Shown here one piece after another: positions 34,701 through 43,132 of a stretch of 64,000 bases of DNA (positions are counted from its first letter, which is position 1; the number at the start of each line of letters is the position of its first letter). Under the pieces are notes generated by a model. The model did not search any database, had not been told where the DNA came from, and saw only the letters and a program-made list of their open reading frames with translations. The position numbers were made by a program, and so were the translations under genes. Source of the DNA: Leptolyngbya sp. FACHB-261 (GTDB lineage Bacteria > Cyanobacteriota > Cyanobacteriia > FACHB-261); the NCBI RefSeq assembly GCF_014696065.1, contig NZ_JACJPL010000013.1, positions 62,001-126,000 of the forward strand, given 5' to 3'.

Positions 34701-35582
34701 GGCAGAGGCGCAGGGGGCAATTTAAGGCTGACAACCGGCACCCTCAACCTTCAAAACCAGGCGGAAGTGAGCGTTAGCAGTTCGAGCACGGGACCGGCAG
34801 GCTCCTTGTTCGTGGAGGCCAATCGCATTTTCCTCAACAACCAGGGCAGAGTTCGGGCAGACACTTCAGGCGGTGGGGGCAATATCAACCTGCGTTCTGG
34901 GGATATCATTTTGCGTCGTGGCAGTAACATCACAACCAATGCCACGGGCAGCAATATTCCCGGGGGCGACATTGCGATTGATACTCAATTTCTAGTGGCG
35001 GTTCCTAACGAAGACAGCAACATTAGTGCTGACTCTGAGGACTTTCGCGGCGGCAATGTCAGCATCAATGCCTTTGCGATCTTTGGTCTTCAGTCCCGTC
35101 TTAGCCCTACTGACTTCAGCGACATCACCGCGACTGGAGCCAACTCTGCTTTAAGTGGCACTGTTAATGTCACCACTGCCGGTATCGACCCAACTTCGGG
35201 TCTAGTGGAATTATCGACTGACCTAGTAGACCCATCAGGGTTGATTGCTCAAGGCTGTCCTGCCGACCAGGGCAACTCGTTTGTGGTCACCGGTCGAGGG
35301 GGATTACCGCCTACACCAGAACAACAGTTAGACGATGATTCTGAGTGGCAGGACCGACGCAGGCTAACCGTGGCTCAGCAGACCAATCCGGCTAGAGAAG
35401 TCGGGAGCCAAAAGTTGGATGGTAGCGCCCAGACCCTACACCCGGATGCTGATAAGCCCATCACCGAAGCAACGGGCTGGCAGATGAGTCCGACCGGAGA
35501 GGTCGTCCTAGTTGCTACCACCCCTGAGCCAACAGTGCAGAATAGGCTGAATCAACCTGTTACCTGCAAAAGCAGACAGTAG
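31779..35582 (+). CDS. Two-partner secretion exoprotein (filamentous haemagglutinin N-terminal domain), copy 1
   Basis: 1267 residues. A signal peptide (MNQWPSSVWFLTGSTLGALL to about AAQ-27) is followed by the TPS domain (about 28-170) with QVTGNPNFQIDGGA and the hallmark LFLLNPNGILFGPNASLNIG. The middle (about 250-1000) is a long beta-helix made of repeats like GNAGNINITTGSLSLTNGA. The end has the conserved cyanobacterial tail (GNSFVVTGRGGLPPTPEQQL then SEWQDRRRLT). TPS proteins are exported across the outer membrane by a TpsB/ShlB porin; none is encoded in the window. It probably acts as an adhesin or surface protein. Its first 130 codons and last 260 codons are nearly identical to those of copy 2; the middle differs. 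Confidence 0.88.
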   Translation: MNQWPSSVWFLTGSTLGALLCAQPIAAQVVPDNTLPGGERSQVTGNPNFQIDGGAKRGGNLFHSFQQFSVPTGGSAYFNNAPTITTIFTRVTGGSASNIDGLIRANGTANLFLLNPNGILFGPNASLNIGGSFVGTTANEIGFPNGELFSSNATQPLPNQLLNVSPNALFFNQLAAQSIVNRSTANNGIGLQVPAGQSLLLVGGDVRLEGGQIVSPGSRVELGAVAGQGNVGLSETSSDWQLSFPDSVARADVSLNNSAQVNVLAGGGGSITITARNLSLSEASRLRAGINDRLGFAGAQAGDIQLNATEAINLTNSSAISNGVQAGSTGNAGNIDITTGLLSLTEGAQLSSSTFGWGNAGNVNISARDTVSFDDIAVFNTVGPTGVGNAGSINITSGSLSLVRGSQVGSATAGQGDAGSVNITTRDTVLVDGISNGFRSVLVTAVQAAGVGNASSINITSGSLSVTGGALLLSRTAGQGDAGNITISTGSLSVTSGGQLNALTYGQGRAGNVNIMVRDAAVFDGAGINDAPSGVLTGVVEGAVGEGGDLSITAGSLRLTNGAALSANTLAKGSAGNINITVRDAVLIEGIARGGTGIFATVGETGVGNGGTINLSAGSLSLIGDGAIAADTNGQGRGGNINLDVQGTLLLSGGGRAAPTGESSRITLGVQPGGSASGGNLRINAGSLVLNNGGLLKASTQGQADAGNLDIQADRVDISGSVPSSGLPSGLFTSSDTAGNAGDITLQTQTFRIADGAALSARSRGDGQGGDITVNTTRTFEAVNGGQLITTTFRRGQAGTITVNAAEQIMIAGSDPTYTVRLAKFPNPIDPLVANAIIETGPASGFFANTEPNSTGRGGNIQITTGRFTVQEGARLITSTSGSGRAGDIRVSAPDIQLSGAASGLFAQTTTAANAGNLTIQPRGNGQRVRVNLQGGAQISASTSSSGRGGQLTITAPESITLTGNGSIIAAGTEGRGAGGNLRLTTGTLNLQNQAEVSVSSSSTGPAGSLFVEANRIFLNNQGRVRADTSGGGGNINLRSGDIILRRGSNITTNATGSNIPGGDIAIDTQFLVAVPNEDSNISADSEDFRGGNVSINAFAIFGLQSRLSPTDFSDITATGANSALSGTVNVTTAGIDPTSGLVELSTDLVDPSGLIAQGCPADQGNSFVVTGRGGLPPTPEQQLDDDSEWQDRRRLTVAQQTNPAREVGSQKLDGSAQTLHPDADKPITEATGWQMSPTGEVVLVATTPEPTVQNRLNQPVTCKSRQ

Positions 35583-36065
35583 ATCGCCTAAAGTGGAATT
35601 AACTCACTAGTCTGGTGGCATCTAGTCTTTTGCAGTGGCATCAAAGCTACTGAGTGATTGGGATGCTTAAGTTGAACTTAACTTAGGATTTATCTGCCAT
35701 AACTTGCCTGGTTCAATTTAGGCAAACACTGAAGAATGGGCATAGTTCGTTCAGGGGAGAAGCGCTGGAAGCTGTCCGAATTGCTGCTGAGAGATTGGAA
35801 CTGCCTGAATACCCCTTTGATGCGGTTTATGTCGTGGCTTATATTGCTGCGCTTGCCGATCATTTAGTGATTTAAGCTGAATTTCTCCGCAAGAATATTG
35901 GCCTCCGTAAAAATATTGGCCAGACAAATGGGCTGGATGATATGGAGACCAACGGTTTCTTTATTGAGATTTCGTAGGGTATTGGCAGAGAGCTGTGGTT
36001 TTTAGAAGCCCACCTGCAAACCTCATTTTCGTAAGTTCTAAAGTTAACCCTGAAGGAGTTGAGCC
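35583..36065. other. Intergenic region with a dispersed repeat and a short open stretch
   Basis: Words GCTTAAGTTGAA (35665-35676), AACTTGCCTGGT (35701-35712) and GAAGAATGGG (35731-35740) recur in the same order at 57111-57175. A stop-to-stop frame at 35687-35875 reads ALEAVRIAAERLELPEYPFD and so on; it looks protein-like but has no start and no recognised family, so it may be a gene remnant. ATATTGGCC occurs twice (about 35893 and 35913). Confidence 0.35.
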
Positions 36066-36431
36066 ATGAGCCCATCTAATCTGTCCGCTGTTGCTCAGGA
36101 AGCGGCGACTGATACCATCCTGGACATTGATCTCAACGTTCAAGCCGAGAAGGGTCCGGACCTGCGAAAAGACCATCCTAAAAGTCACGGCTTAGTTTGG
36201 GGAGAATTCAAGGTTGAGGACAGTATTCCTGAAGCATTAAAGGTGGGTATCTTTGCCCAGCCTAAGACCTATCCAATTTGGGCGAGGTTCTCCAATGCTT
36301 CCTCAGTGGAGAAGCGCGGTAGGATCAAGTCGGATCTTGATCCTGATGTGCGCGCACTCGCTATCAAACTCCTACAGGTAGAGGGTGAGAAGCCGCAAGC
36401 CTATAGTTCAGTCTTGGACAATCCTGAATAA
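36066..36431 (+). pseudogene. Catalase-family protein, N-terminal remnant
   Basis: 121 codons with ribosome site AAGGAG before the ATG. KDHPKSHGLVWGEFKVED carries the His of the catalase distal haem pocket region. PIWARFSNAS and LDPDVRALAIKLL then match the N-terminal part of small catalase/SrpA-like haem proteins (normally 300 or more residues). The frame ends VEGEKPQAYSSVLDNPE, leaving out the Asn, the haem-ligand Tyr and the rest, so the product could not be a working catalase. A GMC-oxidoreductase fragment follows 55 bases later, indicating a decayed locus. Confidence 0.65.
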
Positions 36432-36486
36432 TCCTTCTTGCAAACTACTTCCGTCATGAGTTGTTGGCGGAAGTAATATCTCGGAA

Positions 36487-36669
36487 GTGTCAGATTTAGT
36501 CGTAATTGTCATTGGTGCCGGTTCAGCAAGCTGTGTAGTTGCCAACTGCCTGACAGCAGACCTAGACACTACTGTGGCTGTTGCTCGAAGCGGGCAATCC
36601 AGATACGAAGTCAGAGATTCAAATTTCACTGCAATGTACACACCTACTAGGCAACAGGTGGACTATTGA
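36487..36669 (+). pseudogene. GMC-oxidoreductase N-terminal fragment
   Basis: The frame reads VIGAGSASCVVANCLTADLD then TTVAVARSGQS and ends QQVDY. It aligns with residues 7-60 of the intact GMC protein at 53871-55427 (VVGAGSAGCVVANRLTQDSD, TTVLLLEAGNP, TEVDWSY). The FAD-binding GxGxxG is altered (G to S in the third position) and the remaining 450 residues are missing. A hairpin ACTTCCG/CGGAAGT (36447-36474) separates it from the catalase remnant. Confidence 0.7.
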
Positions 36670-36763
36670 AAATGATTCAGCAACCAGAGAAGGCCGTATG
36701 ACTTCTCTCAATGAATTTTAACCACTGAAGCTAAAGCAGCTCTATAAGGAGACATCTTTTTCA

Positions 36764-37384
36764 ATGATCAATTTTTCTTTCGGTATCTGGTTGAAACGGC
36801 ACTGTATGGTTGTTGGAGGAGCGCTGCTTGTGGCCGTCCTAACAGCCTGCGATGCCTCCGCCAAATCACAACCATCGTTCGCGCATACCCCATCAACTGC
36901 AAGTTCCTTGGTCGCGTCCAGCCCGACACTGCCGCCAACATCTGCTACTCAAAGCACTTCCGGTTCGACCTCACCGCCAGTTTCTCTCTCACAAAGTGCT
37001 GCCAGTGCTAAGAAGCTGCAACAGGAAGCAGTCCAAGTCATTCGTGACTATTACAGTGCGATCAATCGTCGAGACTATCAACAGGCCTACTCAGCTTGGG
37101 AGCGAGATACTGCTGCTGGCCAGCAGTCATTTGAGCAATTCCGGCAGGGTTTTGCCAGCACCGCATCCACTGCTGTAGAGGTTGGAGAAGCCGATAGGCT
37201 AGACGGAGCAGCAGGGTCCGTCTACATTCAGATTCCGGTTACCATTACAGCCATCACCACGAATGGAACTCGGCAACGATTTCGCGGTAGCTATATTTTG
37301 CGACGAGTCAATGATATTCCTGGCTCAACTTCAGAGCAGCGTAGATGGCATCTGCACTCGGCGAATATTACTCAGGTTAATTAG
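36764..37384 (+). CDS. Lipoprotein with NTF2-like domain (predicted)
   Basis: 206 residues with ribosome site AAGGAG upstream. The signal peptide ends in the lipobox LTAC (C29), followed by a long Ser/Thr/Pro-rich linker (30-85). The C-terminal domain (about 87-206) begins QEAVQVIRDYYSAINRRDYQ QAY and contains FEQFRQGFAST and a beta sheet (GSVYIQIPVTITAITTNG ... GSYILRRV), a pattern seen in NTF2-like/DUF4440 folds. It is probably anchored in a membrane facing the periplasm. Function unknown. Confidence 0.65.
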   Translation: MINFSFGIWLKRHCMVVGGALLVAVLTACDASAKSQPSFAHTPSTASSLVASSPTLPPTSATQSTSGSTSPPVSLSQSAASAKKLQQEAVQVIRDYYSAINRRDYQQAYSAWERDTAAGQQSFEQFRQGFASTASTAVEVGEADRLDGAAGSVYIQIPVTITAITTNGTRQRFRGSYILRRVNDIPGSTSEQRRWHLHSANITQVN

Positions 37385-37498
37385 CTCGTTGCAGAACTTG
37401 TGCATTAGCAGGATGAAAATCACAGCTATCTCAGCAACAAGCTTTCATCTTTCGCGTGCAATCTCAATTACACAAGTAAAAAAGGTAGAGTCTAAACC

Positions 37499-37846
37499 AT
37501 GTTCAAAGTATCCGCTAAATTGTCTGTCGTGCTGGTCTTTATTACAGCGTTAGTATTGGTCTGTTTGCAGTCCTTTGAGGCAAAACCTGCTCTATCTGAA
37601 ACCTCAGATATACACTTTCCTGACCAGCCAACAATTGTTGCAACGGCCCCCCTTCCCCCTAATCTCGTACCTGCGGTGTTAGGAGGTAAACCAGTTTATG
37701 TTCTGTACGTGACCCGATCCGAAGATACTGTCCTGGTACGCTGTTATCCCGGCTATGAGCCAGCGATAACAGTTCAAGCGATGGGTAGTAATTCCAATGC
37801 CAACACACCGAGAGAAGGGGTCATGACCTGCCGTCCTTCTGCATAG
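37499..37846 (+). CDS. Small secreted protein of unknown function
   Basis: 115 residues. The signal peptide (about 1-33, hydrophobic VVLVFITALVLVCL) is followed by a mature part with VYVLYVTRSEDTVLVRCYPG and a second Cys in GVMTCRPSA, so a single disulfide is possible. No family is recognised. It follows the NTF2-like lipoprotein by 114 bases on the same strand and is closed by a strong terminator. Confidence 0.5.
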   Translation: MFKVSAKLSVVLVFITALVLVCLQSFEAKPALSETSDIHFPDQPTIVATAPLPPNLVPAVLGGKPVYVLYVTRSEDTVLVRCYPGYEPAITVQAMGSNSNANTPREGVMTCRPSA

Positions 37847-38003
37847 AAGCGGTGCTGTGCGATCAATGCCAATTAGGGCACTGATCAAATAGACTCCTCC
37901 CTTGAATCTAGCTGTCAGAAGAACAAAACAGGGTGGGAGCAGAGTATCAAGTGGTGACATTTAGCTACCACTTTAAGGCAAATGTCGAAGAGAGCAAACA
38001 TCT

Positions 38004-38036
38004 AGGGCAGGCATTTTATCTGTTCCTGCCCTTTTT
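38004..38036 (+). terminator. Intrinsic terminator
   Basis: AGGGCAGG (38004-38011) pairs with CCTGCCCT (38025-38032) and is followed by TTTTA, a standard rho-independent structure 158 bases after the small secreted protein gene. The rest of 37847-38210 shows nothing else. Confidence 0.75.
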
Positions 38037-38210
38037 ACTCCTGTTGCCTAGCTAGACTTCACTCGCAAGCCCAATTGACTGATTTTGCCAAATTAACAAT
38101 TAGAATTTCTTGAGAAACTAGGCGTTGGCAACACAATCAGAAGTTATCCTAGATTAATTCAGCTACCTAGTTAAATTGCTCAGACAATAGAAAAGCAATC
38201 CCTTGCAATA

Positions 38211-38783
38211 CTAATGATTCTTTTCCTTGCGCTTTCCCCACGGCTTTAGCGCAGAAATACCGATAATAACAAAGAGAAATGAAATTTGAATTAATGAGCC
38301 GATTAGCACCCCTTTTGCATCAAACAAGTAGACAGGATTCTTGAATGCATCCAATCCCTCTGTTGATGCGATGCGTTCAGCAGCATTCCCCCAGGGAAAC
38401 AACCAAAAGGTACCGAAAACAATCAGCCCAGTGGTTAGAATCCATTTTGTGATTACCCAATAGAATTTGAAAAAACCGTAGTTAGTCTGCCAGCAAAGTA
38501 GCGTGGCTGTAATCACTGAGCCAATTGCAGCAGGAATCACAATAAAATCATCGAGTAGATTAATCGCTGAATTGAGCGCAAAGAGAACGTCAGAGTCAGT
38601 TGTATCCTTGTTTCTGAGGGCAATGAGGAACATGCTCAGGACCGCTCCAGTCCAGAGTGCTGCAAATCCGATGTGAAACGACAAAATCCAGTTCTTTTGC
38701 TGAAGGCTAAGTTTAAATAGCTTCTTATTTTTTTGCTTTGTGTCAGGTGTTGGTGTCTTTTCGCCTGCTTCGAGTGTTGTCAT
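38211..38783 (-). CDS. Four-helix membrane protein of unknown function
   Basis: 190 residues from ATG 38783, chosen because AAGGAG lies just upstream; the frame is open further but without a ribosome site. After a Lys-rich cytoplasmic N-terminus there are four membrane helices (about 35-58, 70-96, 108-132 and 160-182) with WILSFHIGFAALWTGAVLSM, a conserved-looking His and Trp, and LLCWQTNYGFFKFYWVITKW. The pattern resembles DUF2269-like predicted integral membrane proteins. It is downstream of and parallel to the AraC-type gene, 160 bases away. Confidence 0.55.
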   Translation of the reverse strand: MTTLEAGEKTPTPDTKQKNKKLFKLSLQQKNWILSFHIGFAALWTGAVLSMFLIALRNKDTTDSDVLFALNSAINLLDDFIVIPAAIGSVITATLLCWQTNYGFFKFYWVITKWILTTGLIVFGTFWLFPWGNAAERIASTEGLDAFKNPVYLFDAKGVLIGSLIQISFLFVIIGISALKPWGKRKEKNH

Positions 38784-38944
38784 TGAATACTCCTTGTGGT
38801 TGGCGTCATGAATTACCATACGAAGAGACAGTACAGATGTTTCTGTAGATTGTTTCTCTGTATGGGAATGCGCTGAGTTTAGCAATGCCCTCCATTAGGA
38901 GCTTGACCAAATTTGCTCAAACTGTGCAGATCTTGCCGCAATCT

Positions 38945-39847
38945 CTATTGCGACACTCTAAACACCTTGGGTGTCACACCAACATATTGGCGAAAAAGCC
39001 TGGTAAATGAACTGTGATTGGTTAAACCTACTTCAAAGGCAACTTCGGTAATGGTCAGTTTAGTCGTTGACAACAGCCGTTTTGCTTGAGAAATTCGGCA
39101 CGGGGTCAAATACTGATGTGGAGTAGCGCCGGTTGCTTGTTTAAATAGACGGCAGAAGTGATATTGGCTCAGGCTTAGTACACTAGCAATATCTGACAAG
39201 GCAATGTCTTGATGGAGATGAGTATGAATGTAATCGAATACTTGCCGCAACTGCTGCTCAGATAAATGGCCTGTCTTGCCAGAAGATGGCTGAGGTTGCC
39301 AAACTGAGTACTGCTTGAGTAGATGAATCACTAGACCAGTCGCTAAAGACTCACCAAATATTCGACCTACAGGATGCTTTGCCTCAACATCATCTTTTAA
39401 AGCAAGCCCGATTTGCTGCACGAACGGATCACTAATGCCAATGTGCGGAATTAGTTCGACCTGTTTCACTTGGACTGATTCATAGGCGATTTGCTCAAAG
39501 AACTTGTGGGAAAAGCCAAGCAAGGAAAACTCACCTGCCTGGAGCCAATTTGATGAGTACCGAATCCCCGCAGGGATAAACAGCATTTCACCCGGTTTGC
39601 AGTAAAGGTTCTGGAGCTGACCCTTCAACCGATGTTCTGACTTAACCGGATGTCCACCGCGCCCTGTAATACCAATGATGTGCTGCGTCCACTGATGCTC
39701 TGGGCTTTCATAAGCAGGATGGTCATAATGTTCGAAAAATATACCATTCCACCCTGATCGTTTACTCGACAAGATTGGACAATCAGCCAGTGCAGGGTGG
39801 GTGTGTCTAGTCATATCAACCTGCGGCAGTCTATCCATTGTTGTCAT
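38945..39847 (-). CDS. AraC-family transcriptional regulator
   Basis: 300 residues. An N-terminal cupin-like sensing domain (about 30-150, RSGWNGIFFEHYDHPAYESP, GEMLFIPAGI) precedes two helix-turn-helix motifs (about 200-298) ending in the AraC signature EVAFEVGLTNHSSFTRLFRQ YVGVTPKVFR. It diverges from the Rieske flavoprotein gene with 394 bases between starts, so it probably controls that gene, itself, or the downstream membrane protein gene. Ligand unknown. The start is uncertain by three codons (a second ATG at codon 4). Confidence 0.82.
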   Translation of the reverse strand: MTTMDRLPQVDMTRHTHPALADCPILSSKRSGWNGIFFEHYDHPAYESPEHQWTQHIIGITGRGGHPVKSEHRLKGQLQNLYCKPGEMLFIPAGIRYSSNWLQAGEFSLLGFSHKFFEQIAYESVQVKQVELIPHIGISDPFVQQIGLALKDDVEAKHPVGRIFGESLATGLVIHLLKQYSVWQPQPSSGKTGHLSEQQLRQVFDYIHTHLHQDIALSDIASVLSLSQYHFCRLFKQATGATPHQYLTPCRISQAKRLLSTTKLTITEVAFEVGLTNHSSFTRLFRQYVGVTPKVFRVSQ

Positions 39848-40241
39848 AGCAGAAGAAGCAAGTATCGTTAATCTTTAGAGTTTAATGTTAATCGCTTGAG
39901 TTGCTTTATCACACCACGCCACCCGACTTTCCTGATAGAAATCTTCTCGGTAACCTCATAACTACTAGGAGACCAACGAGATAGAAAAACCAGGATGGTG
40001 TAATTGAGTGCTATAAATCCTTCTTGGTCTCAAGCTGAATAAAAGACAACTTAAAAAAGGGGTAAAAGCGCTGAATTGAAGCTTCGCTGCTACCCACTCT
40101 AACAAAGCAGAAGATACTCAATAATTCGCCTTAGCTATCTATTGCAAGGCTCTCTTGCCGATCTCTCCTTCTTTCGAGAGAACATGATATTTGTAAATTT
40201 ATGTAAAGATTCTTAGAGACCGGAAATAACAAGGCCGAGAA
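39848..40241. promoter_or_regulatory. Divergent AraC/flavoprotein promoter region
   Basis: GAGACCAA (39969-39976), its complement TTGGTCTC (40024-40031) and GAGACC (40216-40221) are repeated words that could be regulator half-sites, but their spacing is irregular. A small hairpin TCTC/GAGA lies near 40165-40180. No gene is seen. Confidence 0.3.
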
Positions 40242-41792
40242 GTGATGCGTAAAGACTCTGGACAAAGTACTTCGGTTTGGATGAAAACGGCAACAGTCCC
40301 TGAGCGACCGTCCTTAGCAGAAACCCTTCATGCTGATGTTTGTGTGGTTGGGGCGGGGATTGCAGGATTAACCACCGCATATCTGTTGGCTAAGCAGAAG
40401 AAGTCTGTAGTGGTGTTAGAGGGCAGAGAAATTGGCGGTGGCCAAACGGTTCGGACAACAGCCCACATCTCGACAGCCCTAGATGATCGCTATTATGAGA
40501 TTGAGGATATCCATGATCAGGAAGCGGCAAAGTTAGTCGCTGACAGTTTTACCGCAGCGATTGCCCGCGTCGAATCTATTGTCACTACTGAGAAAATCGA
40601 CTGCGATTTTGAGCGTCTGGATGGCTATTTGTTTGCTGCCACACTGGATGAAGCCAAAGAATTAGACAAAGAGTTGGCAGCGACCCATCGAGCAGGTTTA
40701 ACGCCTGTAGAAAAGCTAGCGCGGTCGCCCATCACCAGCTTTGATACGGGGCCTTGCTTACGTTTTCCTCAACAAGCCCAGTTTGACCCACAGAAATACA
40801 TGGCAGGGCTGGCAGAAGCGATCACCCGTCTCGGCGGACGCATCTACACCCATACGCACATCAGTGAGGTGAAGGGCGGTTCTCCAGCTCAGGTGCAGAC
40901 GAGGGAAGGGTTAGTGGTCACCGCTAATGCACTCGTGATTGCAACCAACTCTCCCATCAATGACCGCATCTTTACACACTTGAAGCAGGCCCCTTATCAG
41001 ACCTATGTGATTGCAGCGAAGGTGCCAAGCGGTTCGATTGCCAAAGGCCTATATTGGGATACACTCGACCCCTACCACTACGTCCGCTTACAAACAATGC
41101 AGGCGGATGGGCAAACTTACGACTTGCTAATTGTGGGAGGAGAAGACCATAAAACCGGGCAGGCAAACGATGCTGATGCGCGTTATGCTGCACTAGAAAC
41201 CTGGACAAAAGAGCGGTTTCCAATGGTGGAAAGTATTGAATTTAGCTGGTCTGGTGAGGTGATGGAATCAGCGGATGGGCTGGCATACATTGGGCAAAGC
41301 CCTGACCAGGCAGAGAATGTCTACATCGCAACAGGCGATTCGGGCATGGGTATGACTCACGGCACAATCGCCGGAATGCTCCTGACCGATCTAATTCTGG
41401 GGCACGAGAATCCTTGGAAAGACTTGTACAATCCAGGACGGGTGCCCGTAGGTGCTGCTTCCGACCTAATCACAGAAGGGCTGAATGTTGCAGCTCAGTA
41501 CAAAGACTGGGTCACAGGGGGTGACATTGATCATGCTGAGCAGTTAACTCCAGGCACAGGGGCTATCGTCCGACGCGGGCTCACAAAAGTCGCTGCTTAC
41601 CGCGACGAAGCCGGTGAACTACATGAGTGTTCGGCAGTCTGCCCACACTTAGGCTGCATCGTAGCCTGGAACTCTTCTGAAAAATCCTTTGATTGCCCCT
41701 GTCACGGCTCGCGCTTTAGTGCGGAAGGCGAAGTTTTGAATGCACCAGCGATCAAAGGGTTGAGTCCTGCTAATGTCAGCTCGACAAAATAA
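40242..41792 (+). CDS. FAD-dependent oxidoreductase with C-terminal Rieske [2Fe-2S] domain
   Basis: 516 residues (GTG 40242, or ATG one codon later). A DadA-type FAD fold begins with VCVVGAGIAGLTTAYLLA (GxGxxG, about 34-51), an Arg/Gly loop GGGQTVRTTAHIS, and the second FAD segment YIATGDSGMGMTHGT (about 361-375). The C-terminal Rieske domain (about 430-510) has both cluster boxes, C467-P-H469 in CPHLGC and C485-x-x-H488 in CPCHGS. Such fusions occur in bacteria as amine- or amino-acid-oxidase-like enzymes that pass electrons through the iron-sulfur centre. The substrate is unknown. Confidence 0.85.
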   Translation: MMRKDSGQSTSVWMKTATVPERPSLAETLHADVCVVGAGIAGLTTAYLLAKQKKSVVVLEGREIGGGQTVRTTAHISTALDDRYYEIEDIHDQEAAKLVADSFTAAIARVESIVTTEKIDCDFERLDGYLFAATLDEAKELDKELAATHRAGLTPVEKLARSPITSFDTGPCLRFPQQAQFDPQKYMAGLAEAITRLGGRIYTHTHISEVKGGSPAQVQTREGLVVTANALVIATNSPINDRIFTHLKQAPYQTYVIAAKVPSGSIAKGLYWDTLDPYHYVRLQTMQADGQTYDLLIVGGEDHKTGQANDADARYAALETWTKERFPMVESIEFSWSGEVMESADGLAYIGQSPDQAENVYIATGDSGMGMTHGTIAGMLLTDLILGHENPWKDLYNPGRVPVGAASDLITEGLNVAAQYKDWVTGGDIDHAEQLTPGTGAIVRRGLTKVAAYRDEAGELHECSAVCPHLGCIVAWNSSEKSFDCPCHGSRFSAEGEVLNAPAIKGLSPANVSSTK

Positions 41793-41840
41793 CACTACAG
41801 ATTAAGGTAGTGCTGAGAGCGTCAGAAGCAATTGCGTGAT

Positions 41841-41919
41841 GCCCAGCAGATCCCCAACTTCTAAGTTGAGACCCTTCATCACTATTAATTGAACTCAATC
41901 AAGAAGTTGGGGATTTGGG
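41841..41919. repeat. Palindromic dispersed element (hairpin MITE)
   Basis: ATCCCCAACTTCT (41850-41862) and AGAAGTTGGGGAT (41902-41914) form a perfect 13-bp stem, with outer GCCCA/TGGGC (41841/41919) and inner TTGAG/CTCAA pairs and a central loop. Very similar GGGGAT hairpins are scattered through many cyanobacterial genomes. It could act as a terminator for the flavoprotein gene. Confidence 0.55.
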
Positions 41920-42418
41920 CCTACTATTTGTTTCTCAAATGTGTGTTGGTCATAACAAACAGAAAACTGCTCGGAACAGATTTCAACCTGATTACTAGCA
42001 GGGTAGGGGCAAACGAAACAAGCATCCTCTCTGATAAATCTCACAACTGTTAATGCTAGGTTTCACGGCTCTCACAGCCTAAGCTTTACCCAAACACCAT
42101 CTCGACGCCGAGGAGTAGGTAGGGCTGTCAGGTCCAAGTTCTGCCTCTATTCGGGACGACTCCCACTCATACCCTCACCCTAGAAAGGGTACGAACAGCC
42201 TCTCTCTAGCCTCTCTGAAGTTGAAGATTCCGATGGTGTAAGACCAAGTTCTCTAAAAGAGAGCTACGAATCAAGGGAATCACAAAAGTTCAGACGCGGT
42301 GCTAGAGTGGGCCGTCACTACAGTGGTCGCTGATAATGCTTGTCTGGATCGACTACTCGCAGTTGCTAATATTACCTAAGCATTTTATTTTCAGCAGACT
42401 TGCCTAGGTAACTAGATC
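41920..42418. other. Intergenic region with no gene seen
   Basis: About 500 bases. ACCCT-CACCCTAGAA-AGGGT (about 42175-42190) is a short hairpin, and CCAAGTTCT occurs twice (about 42143 and 42244), the second next to CTCTAAAAGAGAG. These look like decayed dispersed repeats. No protein or RNA gene is supported. Confidence 0.3.
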
Positions 42419-43132
42419 TTAAGAGAGCAACTGTCCCTGTGTTAGTTTGGCTCCAGTTAGGTTGGCTCCACTCAGGATAGCTTCATCAAGCCTTATCCCT
42501 CTCAGGTCAGCAAAGCTAAGATTAGCCCCGCTCAAATTGGTCTTCTCGAGCAAAGCCCCACTTAAGGTGGCCTTGCTTAAATCTGCTCCGCTTAGGTCAG
42601 CTTCACTGAAATTACTACGGCTCAGGTTCGTCCTCGTTAAGCATGCTTGATGCAAATAGGCGCCACTCAAGCAGGCCTCACTCAGGTCTGCTGCCGTTAA
42701 GTCAGCTCCTCTCAAACAAGCTTGGCTAAGGTTGGCCCAACCGAGCTTGGCGTAGCTCAAATTCACCCCAACCAAAGAGCACTGACTTAGCCTTGCGGAC
42801 CTCAAGTTAGCGTTGCTGAAATTTCTCTCGCCCGCTGCATACCGCCTCAATAGCTCATCTGTCGTCAATCTAATCAGCAGGGTTCTTGCCTCCCCGCTAG
42901 CACACCAGGAAGCTTCCATCAAAGCAGCCGCGGTGTCAACAGCGACTTTGTCAACAGATCCCAAGCTCACTCCATTGCAGCCATCCCACTGCCCGCCGAG
43001 CATTAAGGCAACTTCAGAGGCGGCAACTGTGGAATCAAACAACAGAAGGTGGGGTGTGCGGTCCGACTCAAGCTTCGCACCTGTTAGTCGATTGAGCAGT
43101 TCAGAAAACCTTATTTGCAGCACGTCTTTCAT
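42419..43132 (-). CDS. Pentapeptide repeat protein
   Basis: 237 residues. The N-terminal 100 residues are unique (LLLFDSTVAASEVALMLGGQ; helix LLIRLTTDELLRRYAAGERN). From about 102 to the end come some 26 pentapeptide repeats of A(D/N)L-x-x type (for example LRGADLTAADLSEACLSGAY), forming a four-sided beta helix. Pentapeptide proteins are abundant in cyanobacteria and mostly of unknown function. There is no signal peptide, so it is likely cytoplasmic. The RRYAAGERNF lead-in is a common junction before such repeats. Confidence 0.85.
   Translation of the reverse strand: MKDVLQIRFSELLNRLTGAKLESDRTPHLLLFDSTVAASEVALMLGGQWDGCNGVSLGSVDKVAVDTAAALMEASWCASGEARTLLIRLTTDELLRRYAAGERNFSNANLRSARLSQCSLVGVNLSYAKLGWANLSQACLRGADLTAADLSEACLSGAYLHQACLTRTNLSRSNFSEADLSGADLSKATLSGALLEKTNLSGANLSFADLRGIRLDEAILSGANLTGAKLTQGQLLS

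Noticed and set aside
32700-34800. Repeated GGC-AAT-rich units suggesting a tandem repeat or CRISPR-like array
   Set aside because: They are coding beta-helix repeats of the exoprotein with variable unit length; no constant repeat with unique spacers.
36764-37846. Toxin-antitoxin or secretion pair of two small exported proteins
   Set aside because: Both have export signals and no toxin motif, and the 114-base gap gives no sign of coupling.
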